From positions 1 to 37,444 of IMG/VR virus record IMGVR_UViG_3300044957_000447: a stretch of DNA of 37,444 bases. One strand, 5' to 3'. The notes under the pieces are model-generated. The model did no database searches, was not told the DNA's origin, and saw only the letters and a program-made list of their open reading frames with translations. The translations under genes were made by a program, and so were the position numbers. This stretch comes from a virus. Below, piece by piece: positions 7,296 through 15,129 of the stretch (position 1 is the stretch's first letter; each line of letters begins with the position of its first letter).

Positions 7296-8801
7296 TTATT
7301 TCCGAATCCATTCAAATTTCATATGTCCACAGTCCCAAATTCTATCATAATCATTAAGTTGCATATTTTGCCATTCACTTAAATTATTATCAAACTTGTC
7401 AAGTTTTTTACTTAATTTATGTTTTTGGAAATGGGTTCTTTCAATTAGTACACCTTTATTTTTATGAAAATAATGATATCCAGGAGGAGTATTATCAACA
7501 AAACTCAGCCCAATTTGATTGTATAAATTACCAGTAAATAACCGTCTATCACTGTATGTCACAATAGAATTTACAGCATAGTTTTTTGTAAAATAATCAA
7601 ATAATTTAGAAGCGCCCCCTATGACATTTGTATTCAATAAATTACAGTATCTAGACAATTCGTACTGATATTTTTTGTCATATCTGGATTTAACAAATGT
7701 CATCAAGCAAACCAAGTTGTCTGCATAGTATAAACTCAATCTTATAGAAGATGTATCATCTCCCTGTATATGATTATTAATGAGAAAGGTTGATTTATCA
7801 TCATTATTTACCTCTTTAATAATACATTTTCTAGCATAAATTTTTTTAGATTTACCAATTTTATTTAATAAAATGCTTTTTATTATATCTTGTTTACATC
7901 TCCATTCCCAATCCCATATGTGCATCAAATTTATATTTTTATTTGAAGATAATGTTGTTTTATTTAAATGATAATCTTTATTTTTACCACCCGCAAGTTC
8001 ACTGTGCCAATATATTCCGTCACATTCTATACCTAAATTTAAATGCGGCATTACAATATCAATTTCTTCTCCGTCTAATACACTTCTATCGTGGTGTTTC
8101 GTTGTAATATTATGTGAATGTAAAAAACCCAAAATTTCAGTTTCAATTGAAGATTTAAACCTATTATGTGGATTGCATATTAAACATCTAGGTATATTTC
8201 CTGAATATAAATTATCTTCAAACTCATTATTACATATACAACATTTGAATTTATATAAATTATTATAATCTGTCCCTACATATTCACTTTTGTTAAATAA
8301 TGGAGTAACTATACCTTTCAATCTATTTCCTTCAAAAATGTTATGTAAAGATTCTTGAATTTTATGAGTTCTTCGTTTTTCCTTTACCGATGATAATTGA
8401 GATATATTATCAATGTTATTATTTTCCAAATATTGTTTATATTTTTCAGACTTAAAACCAATTTCCCCACTATTAGCTCTTTCTTTTGTTTTTTTAAGAG
8501 TATTTGGAGACACATTCATGCCATACTTCTCATTGTTGGTTTTTAACATTTTTTCTCTATTATTAAAATTTTTATCTCCGTATTTCTCCAGTTTAGTTTT
8601 TTTGCTTTTTTCTAAATTATTGTAATTTTCATCGCCATATCTCTCTTTTAAAGTTTCTTTCATTTTGGAAATCATATTATCATATGCACCATTTTCCCTT
8701 TTCCGTTTTATTTTTTCTTTAACACTGGGCAATTGTGATGGATGATATACACCATATTTTTTAAAAAACGATTCTCTAATTTTTTTACCTCTTTCAGTCA
8801 T
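7296..8801 (-). CDS. Free-standing Vsr-like homing endonuclease
   Basis: About 501 residues from ATG 8801. This start has AGGAG eight bases upstream; an in-frame TTG at 8807 is too close to it. The N-terminal 140 residues carry repeated KYG-type motifs (KKYGVYHPSQ, ERYGDENYNN, EKYGDKNFNN, EKYGMNVSPN), typical of modular DNA-binding repeats of homing enzymes. A zinc-ribbon-like Cys cluster follows (CCIC and CLIC). The nuclease core shows EEIDIVMPHLNLGIECDGIYWHSE with Asp248, Glu259, Asp261 and His266, fitting the Vsr-fold EDxHD homing endonuclease family (I-Bth0305I type). The C-terminal domain (INNHIQGDDTSS, YSDRRLFTGNLYNQIGL) is often linked to such nucleases. It should cut a specific site and promote its own spread. 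That family is known from fractured phage genes with split inteins, and a split intein lies 3 kb away. Confidence 0.85.
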   Translation of the reverse strand: MTERGKKIRESFFKKYGVYHPSQLPSVKEKIKRKRENGAYDNMISKMKETLKERYGDENYNNLEKSKKTKLEKYGDKNFNNREKMLKTNNEKYGMNVSPNTLKKTKERANSGEIGFKSEKYKQYLENNNIDNISQLSSVKEKRRTHKIQESLHNIFEGNRLKGIVTPLFNKSEYVGTDYNNLYKFKCCICNNEFEDNLYSGNIPRCLICNPHNRFKSSIETEILGFLHSHNITTKHHDRSVLDGEEIDIVMPHLNLGIECDGIYWHSELAGGKNKDYHLNKTTLSSNKNINLMHIWDWEWRCKQDIIKSILLNKIGKSKKIYARKCIIKEVNNDDKSTFLINNHIQGDDTSSIRLSLYYADNLVCLMTFVKSRYDKKYQYELSRYCNLLNTNVIGGASKLFDYFTKNYAVNSIVTYSDRRLFTGNLYNQIGLSFVDNTPPGYHYFHKNKGVLIERTHFQKHKLSKKLDKFDNNLSEWQNMQLNDYDRIWDCGHMKFEWIRK

Positions 8802-8809
8802 ATACAATA

Positions 8810-8814
8810 CTCCT
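8810..8814 (-). promoter_or_regulatory. Ribosome binding site choosing the ATG start of the homing endonuclease
   Basis: AGGAG on the minus strand with eight bases to ATG 8801. The in-frame TTG at 8807 lies only two bases away, so the ATG is the better start. Confidence 0.6.
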
Positions 8815-8860
8815 AATCTAATAGATAAATATTAGAAAATCAATCAAAAAAACTAAAAAT

Positions 8861-8893
8861 AAAAAAACCTCGCTTAGAAATAAGCGAGGTTTT
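8861..8893 (-). terminator. Rho-independent terminator after the sheath gene
   Basis: A perfect 13-base inverted repeat (aaaacctcgctta / taagcgaggtttt) with a four-base loop at 8877-8880. On the minus strand it is followed by a run of seven T and further T-rich sequence. It starts 15 bases after the sheath stop codon, so it ends the sheath transcript and separates it from the homing endonuclease gene. The 8808-8860 stretch beyond it is AT-rich with no clear promoter. Confidence 0.9.
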
Positions 8894-8908
8894 GTAAGTT
8901 ATTTATTA

Positions 8909-11900
8909 TCAGACATTAAAAGATGCGCCCGTAGGAAGTATGTTGAAATCAAGTATGATGAATTCAGCAGTACGGGCTGGTTGAATAAAAATTTGACCAT
9001 ATAGAATATTTCTATCTATCAAATCAGGCGTATTATTTGTATCATCCATCTTAACTTGGAAGGCAAAGATACCATTTCTTTGTTGTACAGATTCCAAATA
9101 TGGATTTACAATACTCAAGAAACGATTTCTTGTGGCGGCAACATTTTGTTCGAATACCAAGTAGTTGCTGCTGCTTGCTATAAACTTCTTCAAGTTGATC
9201 AACAAGCGGCGAACATTAATACGATCCAAAGCACTTGGAGCGATTTGAAGTGTCTTTTGACCCCAGACACAGATACCTTGACCAGGGAATGCTGCGATTG
9301 GATTTACACGACCTTCATAGAGAGTGTCACGTTCACTGTGAGTTACTCTATCAAGCACTTGTACAGCTTGTGTAATTCCACCACGATTCAAACCGGCTGG
9401 AGCGAACCATTCAGCAGCAGCATTATCGTTAGCAGCATAAATTGCTGGTAATACAACACTTGGTGGTACACTGATAATCTTGTTAGTATTTGTATCCAAG
9501 ATCTTAACCCAAGGATAATATGTGGCAACATAGTTACTGTCGATTGTAGCTACACTGTTGATAGCAGCATCAATCAATCCTACGGTTTGATTACTTGCTG
9601 GGAACACTACATTGTCCATGATGTAGAAACAATCTTGACGAGTTTCACACATGTCAATTACTAACTGTGTAACATAACTATGTTGTTCACGGAAGATACC
9701 AGGCAACACTATCAAGTTGATGTCAAATTCATCGGGATTACCGAGAGCAGCAATAGCTTGTTTATAACCGATGCTACCTGGGCTATTGATATTTGTACAA
9801 TCTAAACCTTGTGTATTACCGGCGGTAATATCACTGCCTACATTGATAGGAATTGCTGGCCATTGACCATCAAATCCGCCTTGAAAACCTACGATAAACT
9901 TACGAAGTCTAACATAAGTGCTTTCATTTACAGCATCATATGTACTTGGAATACTACCACTCAAGCTTGGAGCGAGTAATGAACCTGTACTTGCTGATAC
10001 ACCTTGAGCATAATATTTAGCAATCGATGTGCCCCAAACTTTATCTTCGAGATCGAAATCAATATTCAACCCATTACTATCTACACTTCCAAAGTATGGA
10101 AGAGGTTTGAAATATTGCTTTGTATCAGTATCGACACCTACACCAAATGATGAGGTTGGATAAAGTTTTTGAATTTCATCACTGGCTTCTGGTAATCCGC
10201 CAAAAACTGTACCAGATGGATATTTACCAGGGCCTAACCCGTAAATACTAGCTTTACTATATTTTACAGTAGGTATATAAATGTTTGCTGTACTATCAAT
10301 TGGTGTAAGATAAGATTCAAATCCGTAAGGAACACATGTGCTTGGATAAGCAATATCATTCGTTTCAATTCTGATATACTTACTTAAAGTATTATATGTT
10401 CCGAATTCTATAATCTTACCAGCGAAAGTAATATAAGCATACTTATCACCAATTTTACGAGCAATAAAGTTTGCACTATTAGGATCTAAGTTACAGTTTT
10501 GGAATATTTCCAAATACTTAGGACGTTTATCAGTATCACTATAAGCACGAACTGCCAATGTAAATGTACCGTAGTCGCTTCCAGGTACTGTACCTGCTAA
10601 CTTGACATTACTAATTTCAATCTTATACTTTTGATTGCTTAATGTACCATCACTCAAAGTATGAACCTTGAACAACTTAAATTTAGTTGGTACAGCGGCT
10701 TCGTTTGCACTACCTTTAAATGGAGCAATTTTTTGACTGTAGATCCACGGTGTCTTAGCATTTGTGATACTAAATTGGCTATCGCCAGCGTTTAAGTTTG
10801 TACTATATTGATCGACAAACTTAAGTGGTTCTCCAACAAATGAACTGCCTGAAAGATCACTGGTACCTACCATCAATTTCCAACCTAATGTACTTGTCTT
10901 TTCAGCTACGAATTTTTTAATACTATCTTCGAATAATACATAATTGTAAGCAGCTTCAACTTTTTGACCAGCAATTTGTTTTGATGGGTTACCTACCGTA
11001 GGATTTGTACCAAATACATCTTTAATATAGTTATTATCACTTTCATTTAATGTGAAATCATAATAACCATATGTTCCGGAAGAAGTACTTCCATCTGGAT
11101 TGACAAAGTTATACTTAAGTGCTAAATTATAAAGATTTTCATTAGGATTAATAACTCCCTTATATGGGAATGTACTACTTGTTACTTGTGAAAGCGTTGT
11201 AGTATTAAATCCATATACTTCAAAATCATTACTAAATTGTGTTGAAGCATTTTGTGTATTAGCTAATACGGCGACAATCATTTTTTGACGGCCATCAATG
11301 TTTGGATTACATGCATCTATACCATCATTATTATCGCTTGGTGTAAATGTTCCATCGTATTTACCATATTCACCACTTATAACACCGTTTAATTCAACTC
11401 CAGAACTACAAGCGCCTGATATTCTTACCGAAGCAAAACTTGCACTGTTTAAGTCAACATCTGTATTAGCTTCGTAGTTAAAATTATTAGTATTGACTGT
11501 CAATGTGTGATTAAAATATGAAGAACTTAACAAATAAGTTGTTGTAGTACTTTCATCGAATGCTGTAGATATTGCTGTTTCAGGTGAAACATCTTGACCT
11601 TGAACACTTGATGTTAAATAAAAGTAAGGTAATTTTAGACCTACGCCTTTTCTATTAAATACAACATTGGTTATTGTACCAATTTGAATAGTTTTGCCTG
11701 CATATAGTATACTACCACTTAAATCAGCGGCGTCCCCTCCATTTAATTGACTAGTAACAATTGCTGATGTAGCAGATATATCACCGAAGGCCGCTGTAAT
11801 ATCACCTGATAACGACAGTCTTGATATATCATATCTCGAAAGTATTTTTACAGAAGATGATAACCCCGAACCAGGATTTCCTGTTGAATTGCCACCAATA

Positions 11901-12907
11901 CTAGCAGTATAAAAACTAATATTTTGTTTTGAACGTGCAAATACAAATCCGTAGTTGATGTCAGAACCAACTTGAGTAAATGAATTTGTTAAATAATTTA
12001 AATACAAAGGTCTGGCCATTGGTGCTTTATTAATACTTCCACTTCCAGCGTCATTCCAAGCAGTATCAAATGTAAGTACATGGGTGGCCGGCCCGCCCTC
12101 GCCCTCCTTGACCAGTGATCCAGAAACACTTAAACTTCCACTTACGCGAGAAAGTTCAGGATGAAATGGCGCTAATGTGTAACCCGAGGTTTTATCAACT
12201 TTTTTACCATTTTTTGTAACAGATGTACTGAATCTATTACTTAATTCACGGGTAGTAATACTAAATAATTTACCTTTACTTGCAGATGTATATAATAAAC
12301 TATTTAACGTGGATATATTTGGTAAATCACCTAATGCTGTAATAAATGTATCAATACTTGATGTAGCTATACTACCTGTAATTTTACTAAACTTTAACGA
12401 AGCTGACATGAATCCAGACGGTTTATTACCACCTAAATCGGATGATCCAGTTATATTCCAAATTGAACTACTGTGTTGATAATTAAATGTCGATAGATAA
12501 TTTCCACTATCAACTGAAATAAACGAATCCTCACTTAATGCACCCAAATCCTCGTTTCTACCCCATGTACCTGGTTGAGCAAAAATGATCAATGGATTCT
12601 TCTGCCAGTAGCCTGTAAGACCGCCTACACGAACCACTGTTACAATACCTTGTTCTTGAAGATATTGTTTTGCTGTATATGGTCCGTAATAAACTCCATC
12701 TGCTACTCCGAATGTAGATTCTAAAGTTGATACTTCGGTCATTGTTTTTGGAAAAAATGCTGGACCGTCAGCAAACGGAGCAACTATAGCTCCACCTATG
12801 TTAGCGACTCCTTGCGCTAGACCTGATAAATCGTTTTCTCTGGTAAATACACCAGCACTTACTATATTTTGAGTTGGGGCGAATTTTCCACCTTCTGTTA
12901 TTGGCAT
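8909..12907 (-). CDS. gp18: Contractile tail sheath protein (gp18-like), very large
   Basis: Subunit of the tail sheath that contracts to drive the tube through the host envelope. The N-terminus (TQNIVSAGVFTRENDLSG, then FAPFADGPAFFPKTMTEV and TVVRVGGL, about residues 1-110) and C-terminal third (about 990-1332) match T4-type sheaths. The latter has FIVGFQGGFDG, NVRRLLINLKKFIASSSNYLVFEQN, and DRNILYGQIFIQPARTAEFIILDF. Between them lie roughly 870 residues rich in Ser, Thr, Gly and Asn that the 659-residue T4 gp18 lacks; they probably form extra surface domains. The gene stands alone, with a candidate late promoter 60 bases upstream, an AAAGGA Shine-Dalgarno sequence and a strong terminator behind it, fitting a protein needed in many copies. 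A short GC-rich patch interrupts the insertion. The sheath call is strong; the role of the insert is unknown. Confidence 0.93.
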   Translation of the reverse strand: MPITEGGKFAPTQNIVSAGVFTRENDLSGLAQGVANIGGAIVAPFADGPAFFPKTMTEVSTLESTFGVADGVYYGPYTAKQYLQEQGIVTVVRVGGLTGYWQKNPLIIFAQPGTWGRNEDLGALSEDSFISVDSGNYLSTFNYQHSSSIWNITGSSDLGGNKPSGFMSASLKFSKITGSIATSSIDTFITALGDLPNISTLNSLLYTSASKGKLFSITTRELSNRFSTSVTKNGKKVDKTSGYTLAPFHPELSRVSGSLSVSGSLVKEGEGGPATHVLTFDTAWNDAGSGSINKAPMARPLYLNYLTNSFTQVGSDINYGFVFARSKQNISFYTASIGGNSTGNPGSGLSSSVKILSRYDISRLSLSGDITAAFGDISATSAIVTSQLNGGDAADLSGSILYAGKTIQIGTITNVVFNRKGVGLKLPYFYLTSSVQGQDVSPETAISTAFDESTTTTYLLSSSYFNHTLTVNTNNFNYEANTDVDLNSASFASVRISGACSSGVELNGVISGEYGKYDGTFTPSDNNDGIDACNPNIDGRQKMIVAVLANTQNASTQFSNDFEVYGFNTTTLSQVTSSTFPYKGVINPNENLYNLALKYNFVNPDGSTSSGTYGYYDFTLNESDNNYIKDVFGTNPTVGNPSKQIAGQKVEAAYNYVLFEDSIKKFVAEKTSTLGWKLMVGTSDLSGSSFVGEPLKFVDQYSTNLNAGDSQFSITNAKTPWIYSQKIAPFKGSANEAAVPTKFKLFKVHTLSDGTLSNQKYKIEISNVKLAGTVPGSDYGTFTLAVRAYSDTDKRPKYLEIFQNCNLDPNSANFIARKIGDKYAYITFAGKIIEFGTYNTLSKYIRIETNDIAYPSTCVPYGFESYLTPIDSTANIYIPTVKYSKASIYGLGPGKYPSGTVFGGLPEASDEIQKLYPTSSFGVGVDTDTKQYFKPLPYFGSVDSNGLNIDFDLEDKVWGTSIAKYYAQGVSASTGSLLAPSLSGSIPSTYDAVNESTYVRLRKFIVGFQGGFDGQWPAIPINVGSDITAGNTQGLDCTNINSPGSIGYKQAIAALGNPDEFDINLIVLPGIFREQHSYVTQLVIDMCETRQDCFYIMDNVVFPASNQTVGLIDAAINSVATIDSNYVATYYPWVKILDTNTNKIISVPPSVVLPAIYAANDNAAAEWFAPAGLNRGGITQAVQVLDRVTHSERDTLYEGRVNPIAAFPGQGICVWGQKTLQIAPSALDRINVRRLLINLKKFIASSSNYLVFEQNVAATRNRFLSIVNPYLESVQQRNGIFAFQVKMDDTNNTPDLIDRNILYGQIFIQPARTAEFIILDFNILPTGASFNV
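12081..12113. other. GC-rich patch inside the sheath gene
   Basis: A 33-base stretch that is mostly G and C within an otherwise AT-rich gene. On the minus strand it encodes part of SLVKEGEGGPATHVL, using GGC, GGG, CCG and GCC codons that are rare around it. The reading frame stays open. Confidence 0.6.
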
Positions 12908-12916
12908 ATGTTATTA

Positions 12917-12922
12917 TCCTTT
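12917..12922 (-). promoter_or_regulatory. Ribosome binding site of the sheath gene
   Basis: AAAGGA on the minus strand, nine bases before ATG 12907. It is clearer than the sites of most genes here, which fits high expression of the sheath. Confidence 0.55.
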
Positions 12923-12967
12923 CAACATTTAATTAATAAATATAGTCTAAAAAATGGAACAATGAAC

Positions 12968-12975
12968 TATTTATT
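12968..12975 (-). promoter_or_regulatory. Candidate late promoter of the sheath gene
   Basis: AATAAATA on the minus strand, one base from the T4 late consensus TATAAATA and matching the looser NATAAATA form described for marine T4-like phages. It is 60 bases upstream of the sheath start, in the 86-base gap after the glycosyltransferase gene. The DNA is AT-rich, so chance matches are common. Confidence 0.4.
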
Positions 12976-12993
12976 ATAACTTTTAAAAAATTA

Positions 12994-15129
12994 TTATAAT
13001 TCTTTGTCTTTTATCAAACGTTCAATAACTTTTATAACCATTTCGGGTGTAATTGACTTTGTACATTCAAATAATTCTTTTTTGTTTGGTTTAGGACACC
13101 ACATCCAATCTCCTTTATCAAATAGTTCGTCATTCCAACATCCTGTACAAACATTATGATTTTGTACACGATACGGAGTTTTAAATTCTGTATAAGAGTA
13201 TGAAAATCCACTTATTAATACGGTTGGAACTCCAACAGCCCATGCTAACCATGATAATCCAGATGGTAGACCTATAAAAAACTCACAGTGGTGAAGTTGA
13301 TTGATTCTTTCTTTTAGTGGGTGGTCGCCTGTAAAATCCAATGCGTTACTAGGCATGTTATTTATATGTGTAGATAATCCGTATTTTTTATGTTTATCTA
13401 TACAAATTACTTCGTATCCTATAGAATTTAAATAACTTATTACTTTTTCCCAACCACCTACATTATTCCAATATTTTGCTTGAGCCGTACTTTGAGTAGC
13501 AATTGCCACATATTTTTTATCAATTGGTCTCTGTAATATTTCATAATCTAAGAAGGGTGGTTCAGCAACATATGTAAGGCCTAAATAATCGCTTGCAATT
13601 TTTTGTAAAGGAACTTTTCTAGGGTCGTTTTTATTTCTATCTTTATTGTAATCATTATTATCAACATACCAACCTATCTTATAAGTTGCATATAAATTCA
13701 ATCCATCAACATTATCAACGAATTTTATATGAGGATATTTCTTAGCAAATAAATAATTTAATTGGAACTTGACAAATAAATTACAATTATGTTTTTTTCT
13801 AAACTGTTCGACGACAGGCATCCAAGCTAACTGATCGCCTAGTGAATTTGATTCGTATTCTATTAATACATTTTTATTTTTCAAATTCAAATCCGCAGTG
13901 TACAAAATTTGTTCATTTTTATTTTTTATTGTTATATTGATGGGAGTATAATAATTTGTATTACACGCTGCCCACCAACCGTGTTTTATATCGCAAGTAA
14001 ATTTTACAGTATTTGTAGATGTATCTGTGAACGATACATTAAACACCTCTTCTTCATTTGTCGGATTTTCTACTTCTACGGTTGGTCTATCATTGAAATG
14101 ACAATTAAAAATTGGTGGTAAACTAATCGAAGTTTCAGACTTGCTTAGATTTTCATAGACATTTATAAATTTGTTAGCAAACAATTTTTCTGTAAATTCG
14201 TCATACAAGTCAACGAGTTGTTTGACTCTTGATTTATAACAATTAATCGACGACATTTTTAATGCGTTTAATTGATAAGATGCGTAATTTTTGGTAATGT
14301 CATTAATGGCGTTAACTATTTGTTTAACATCACGTTCTACAACTATCATGCCATCGTAAACTTTATCTTCAAATGTACCTACTACGGGCAACCCACAACT
14401 CATTGCTTCTAATAAAGTTAGATTTGGATGTCCGGCCTCTAATTCGGAAGCGTGAATAAAAATTGAATGTCGGTTATATAACTCCACCAACTCGGATTCA
14501 GTTAAATCGAAAACCTTTGTCAACTTAGAATAGTTATTTAATTTATCGTCTAATTTTTCGAAAAAATTCTTATTATTAGATGGACCAGCAATTGTTATAG
14601 GATAATCTAACTCCATTGCGGCTTCTATAGCATACTTAAAACCTTTTCTGTCAAAAGATGTATTATTTGCATATCCGTTATTTGCAACACACAATAATTT
14701 ATTTATAGGCTTTTCATAACTTAAATATTTGAATTCCTCGGTATTTACGGCGTGCGAAAAATATCTAAGTTTTTTACTTCCAAAATAGTCAACCAGATAT
14801 TTTGCTGGACAGGTAGATATTACACTTTTCTCTATAGCTTCTAAATTTTGTTTAAATACAAACGAATCTTTTCCATACAAATATGCGTGGTGATCATGAA
14901 TGGTAAAAATATATGGTATTCCTCGTTTATGACATTCAATTGCTAAATTAGCAACGTGTACATGGACGATTGTATCGTCTGTGTAATTTATATCATCTAA
15001 ATATTTAATTTCACATGGCAATCCCATCGCATTTAAATTTTGATGATATTCCCATACAATTTTTTCTATTGCACCCCATCCATTTGGTGGTATTGGAAGT
15101 AGTCCTAAATGTACTTGTATAACTTTCAT
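12994..15129 (-). CDS. Bifunctional glycosyltransferase: GT4-like domain plus autotransporter heptosyltransferase (BAHT)-like domain
   Basis: 711 residues, two sugar-transfer modules. Residues 1-320 are GT-B/GT4-like: GWGAIEKIVWEYHQNL near the start and the EAGHPNLTLLEAMSCGLPVV donor-binding signature at 231-250. A beta-rich linker (about 340-415) follows. Residues 420-705 resemble autotransporter heptosyltransferases (TibC/Aah, BAHT type): SLGDQLAWMPVVEQFRKKHNC (429-449), GLPSGLSWLAWAVGVPTVLISGF (620-642), and four cysteines at 661, 664, 678 and 689. The spacing C-x2-C-x13-C-x10-C matches the metal (iron) finger idea of that family. Known members put heptose on serines of surface proteins. 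The stop is 86 bases before the sheath start, and the start overlaps another glycosyltransferase by ATGA. A virion protein or a host glycan could be the target; this is inference. Confidence 0.85.
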   Translation of the reverse strand: MKVIQVHLGLLPIPPNGWGAIEKIVWEYHQNLNAMGLPCEIKYLDDINYTDDTIVHVHVANLAIECHKRGIPYIFTIHDHHAYLYGKDSFVFKQNLEAIEKSVISTCPAKYLVDYFGSKKLRYFSHAVNTEEFKYLSYEKPINKLLCVANNGYANNTSFDRKGFKYAIEAAMELDYPITIAGPSNNKNFFEKLDDKLNNYSKLTKVFDLTESELVELYNRHSIFIHASELEAGHPNLTLLEAMSCGLPVVGTFEDKVYDGMIVVERDVKQIVNAINDITKNYASYQLNALKMSSINCYKSRVKQLVDLYDEFTEKLFANKFINVYENLSKSETSISLPPIFNCHFNDRPTVEVENPTNEEEVFNVSFTDTSTNTVKFTCDIKHGWWAACNTNYYTPINITIKNKNEQILYTADLNLKNKNVLIEYESNSLGDQLAWMPVVEQFRKKHNCNLFVKFQLNYLFAKKYPHIKFVDNVDGLNLYATYKIGWYVDNNDYNKDRNKNDPRKVPLQKIASDYLGLTYVAEPPFLDYEILQRPIDKKYVAIATQSTAQAKYWNNVGGWEKVISYLNSIGYEVICIDKHKKYGLSTHINNMPSNALDFTGDHPLKERINQLHHCEFFIGLPSGLSWLAWAVGVPTVLISGFSYSYTEFKTPYRVQNHNVCTGCWNDELFDKGDWMWCPKPNKKELFECTKSITPEMVIKVIERLIKDKEL

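Noticed and set aside
9056-9451. Plus-strand open frame of 131 codons inside the sheath gene
   Set aside because: It lies opposite the conserved C-terminal sheath region and has no family-like sequence; it is a shadow.
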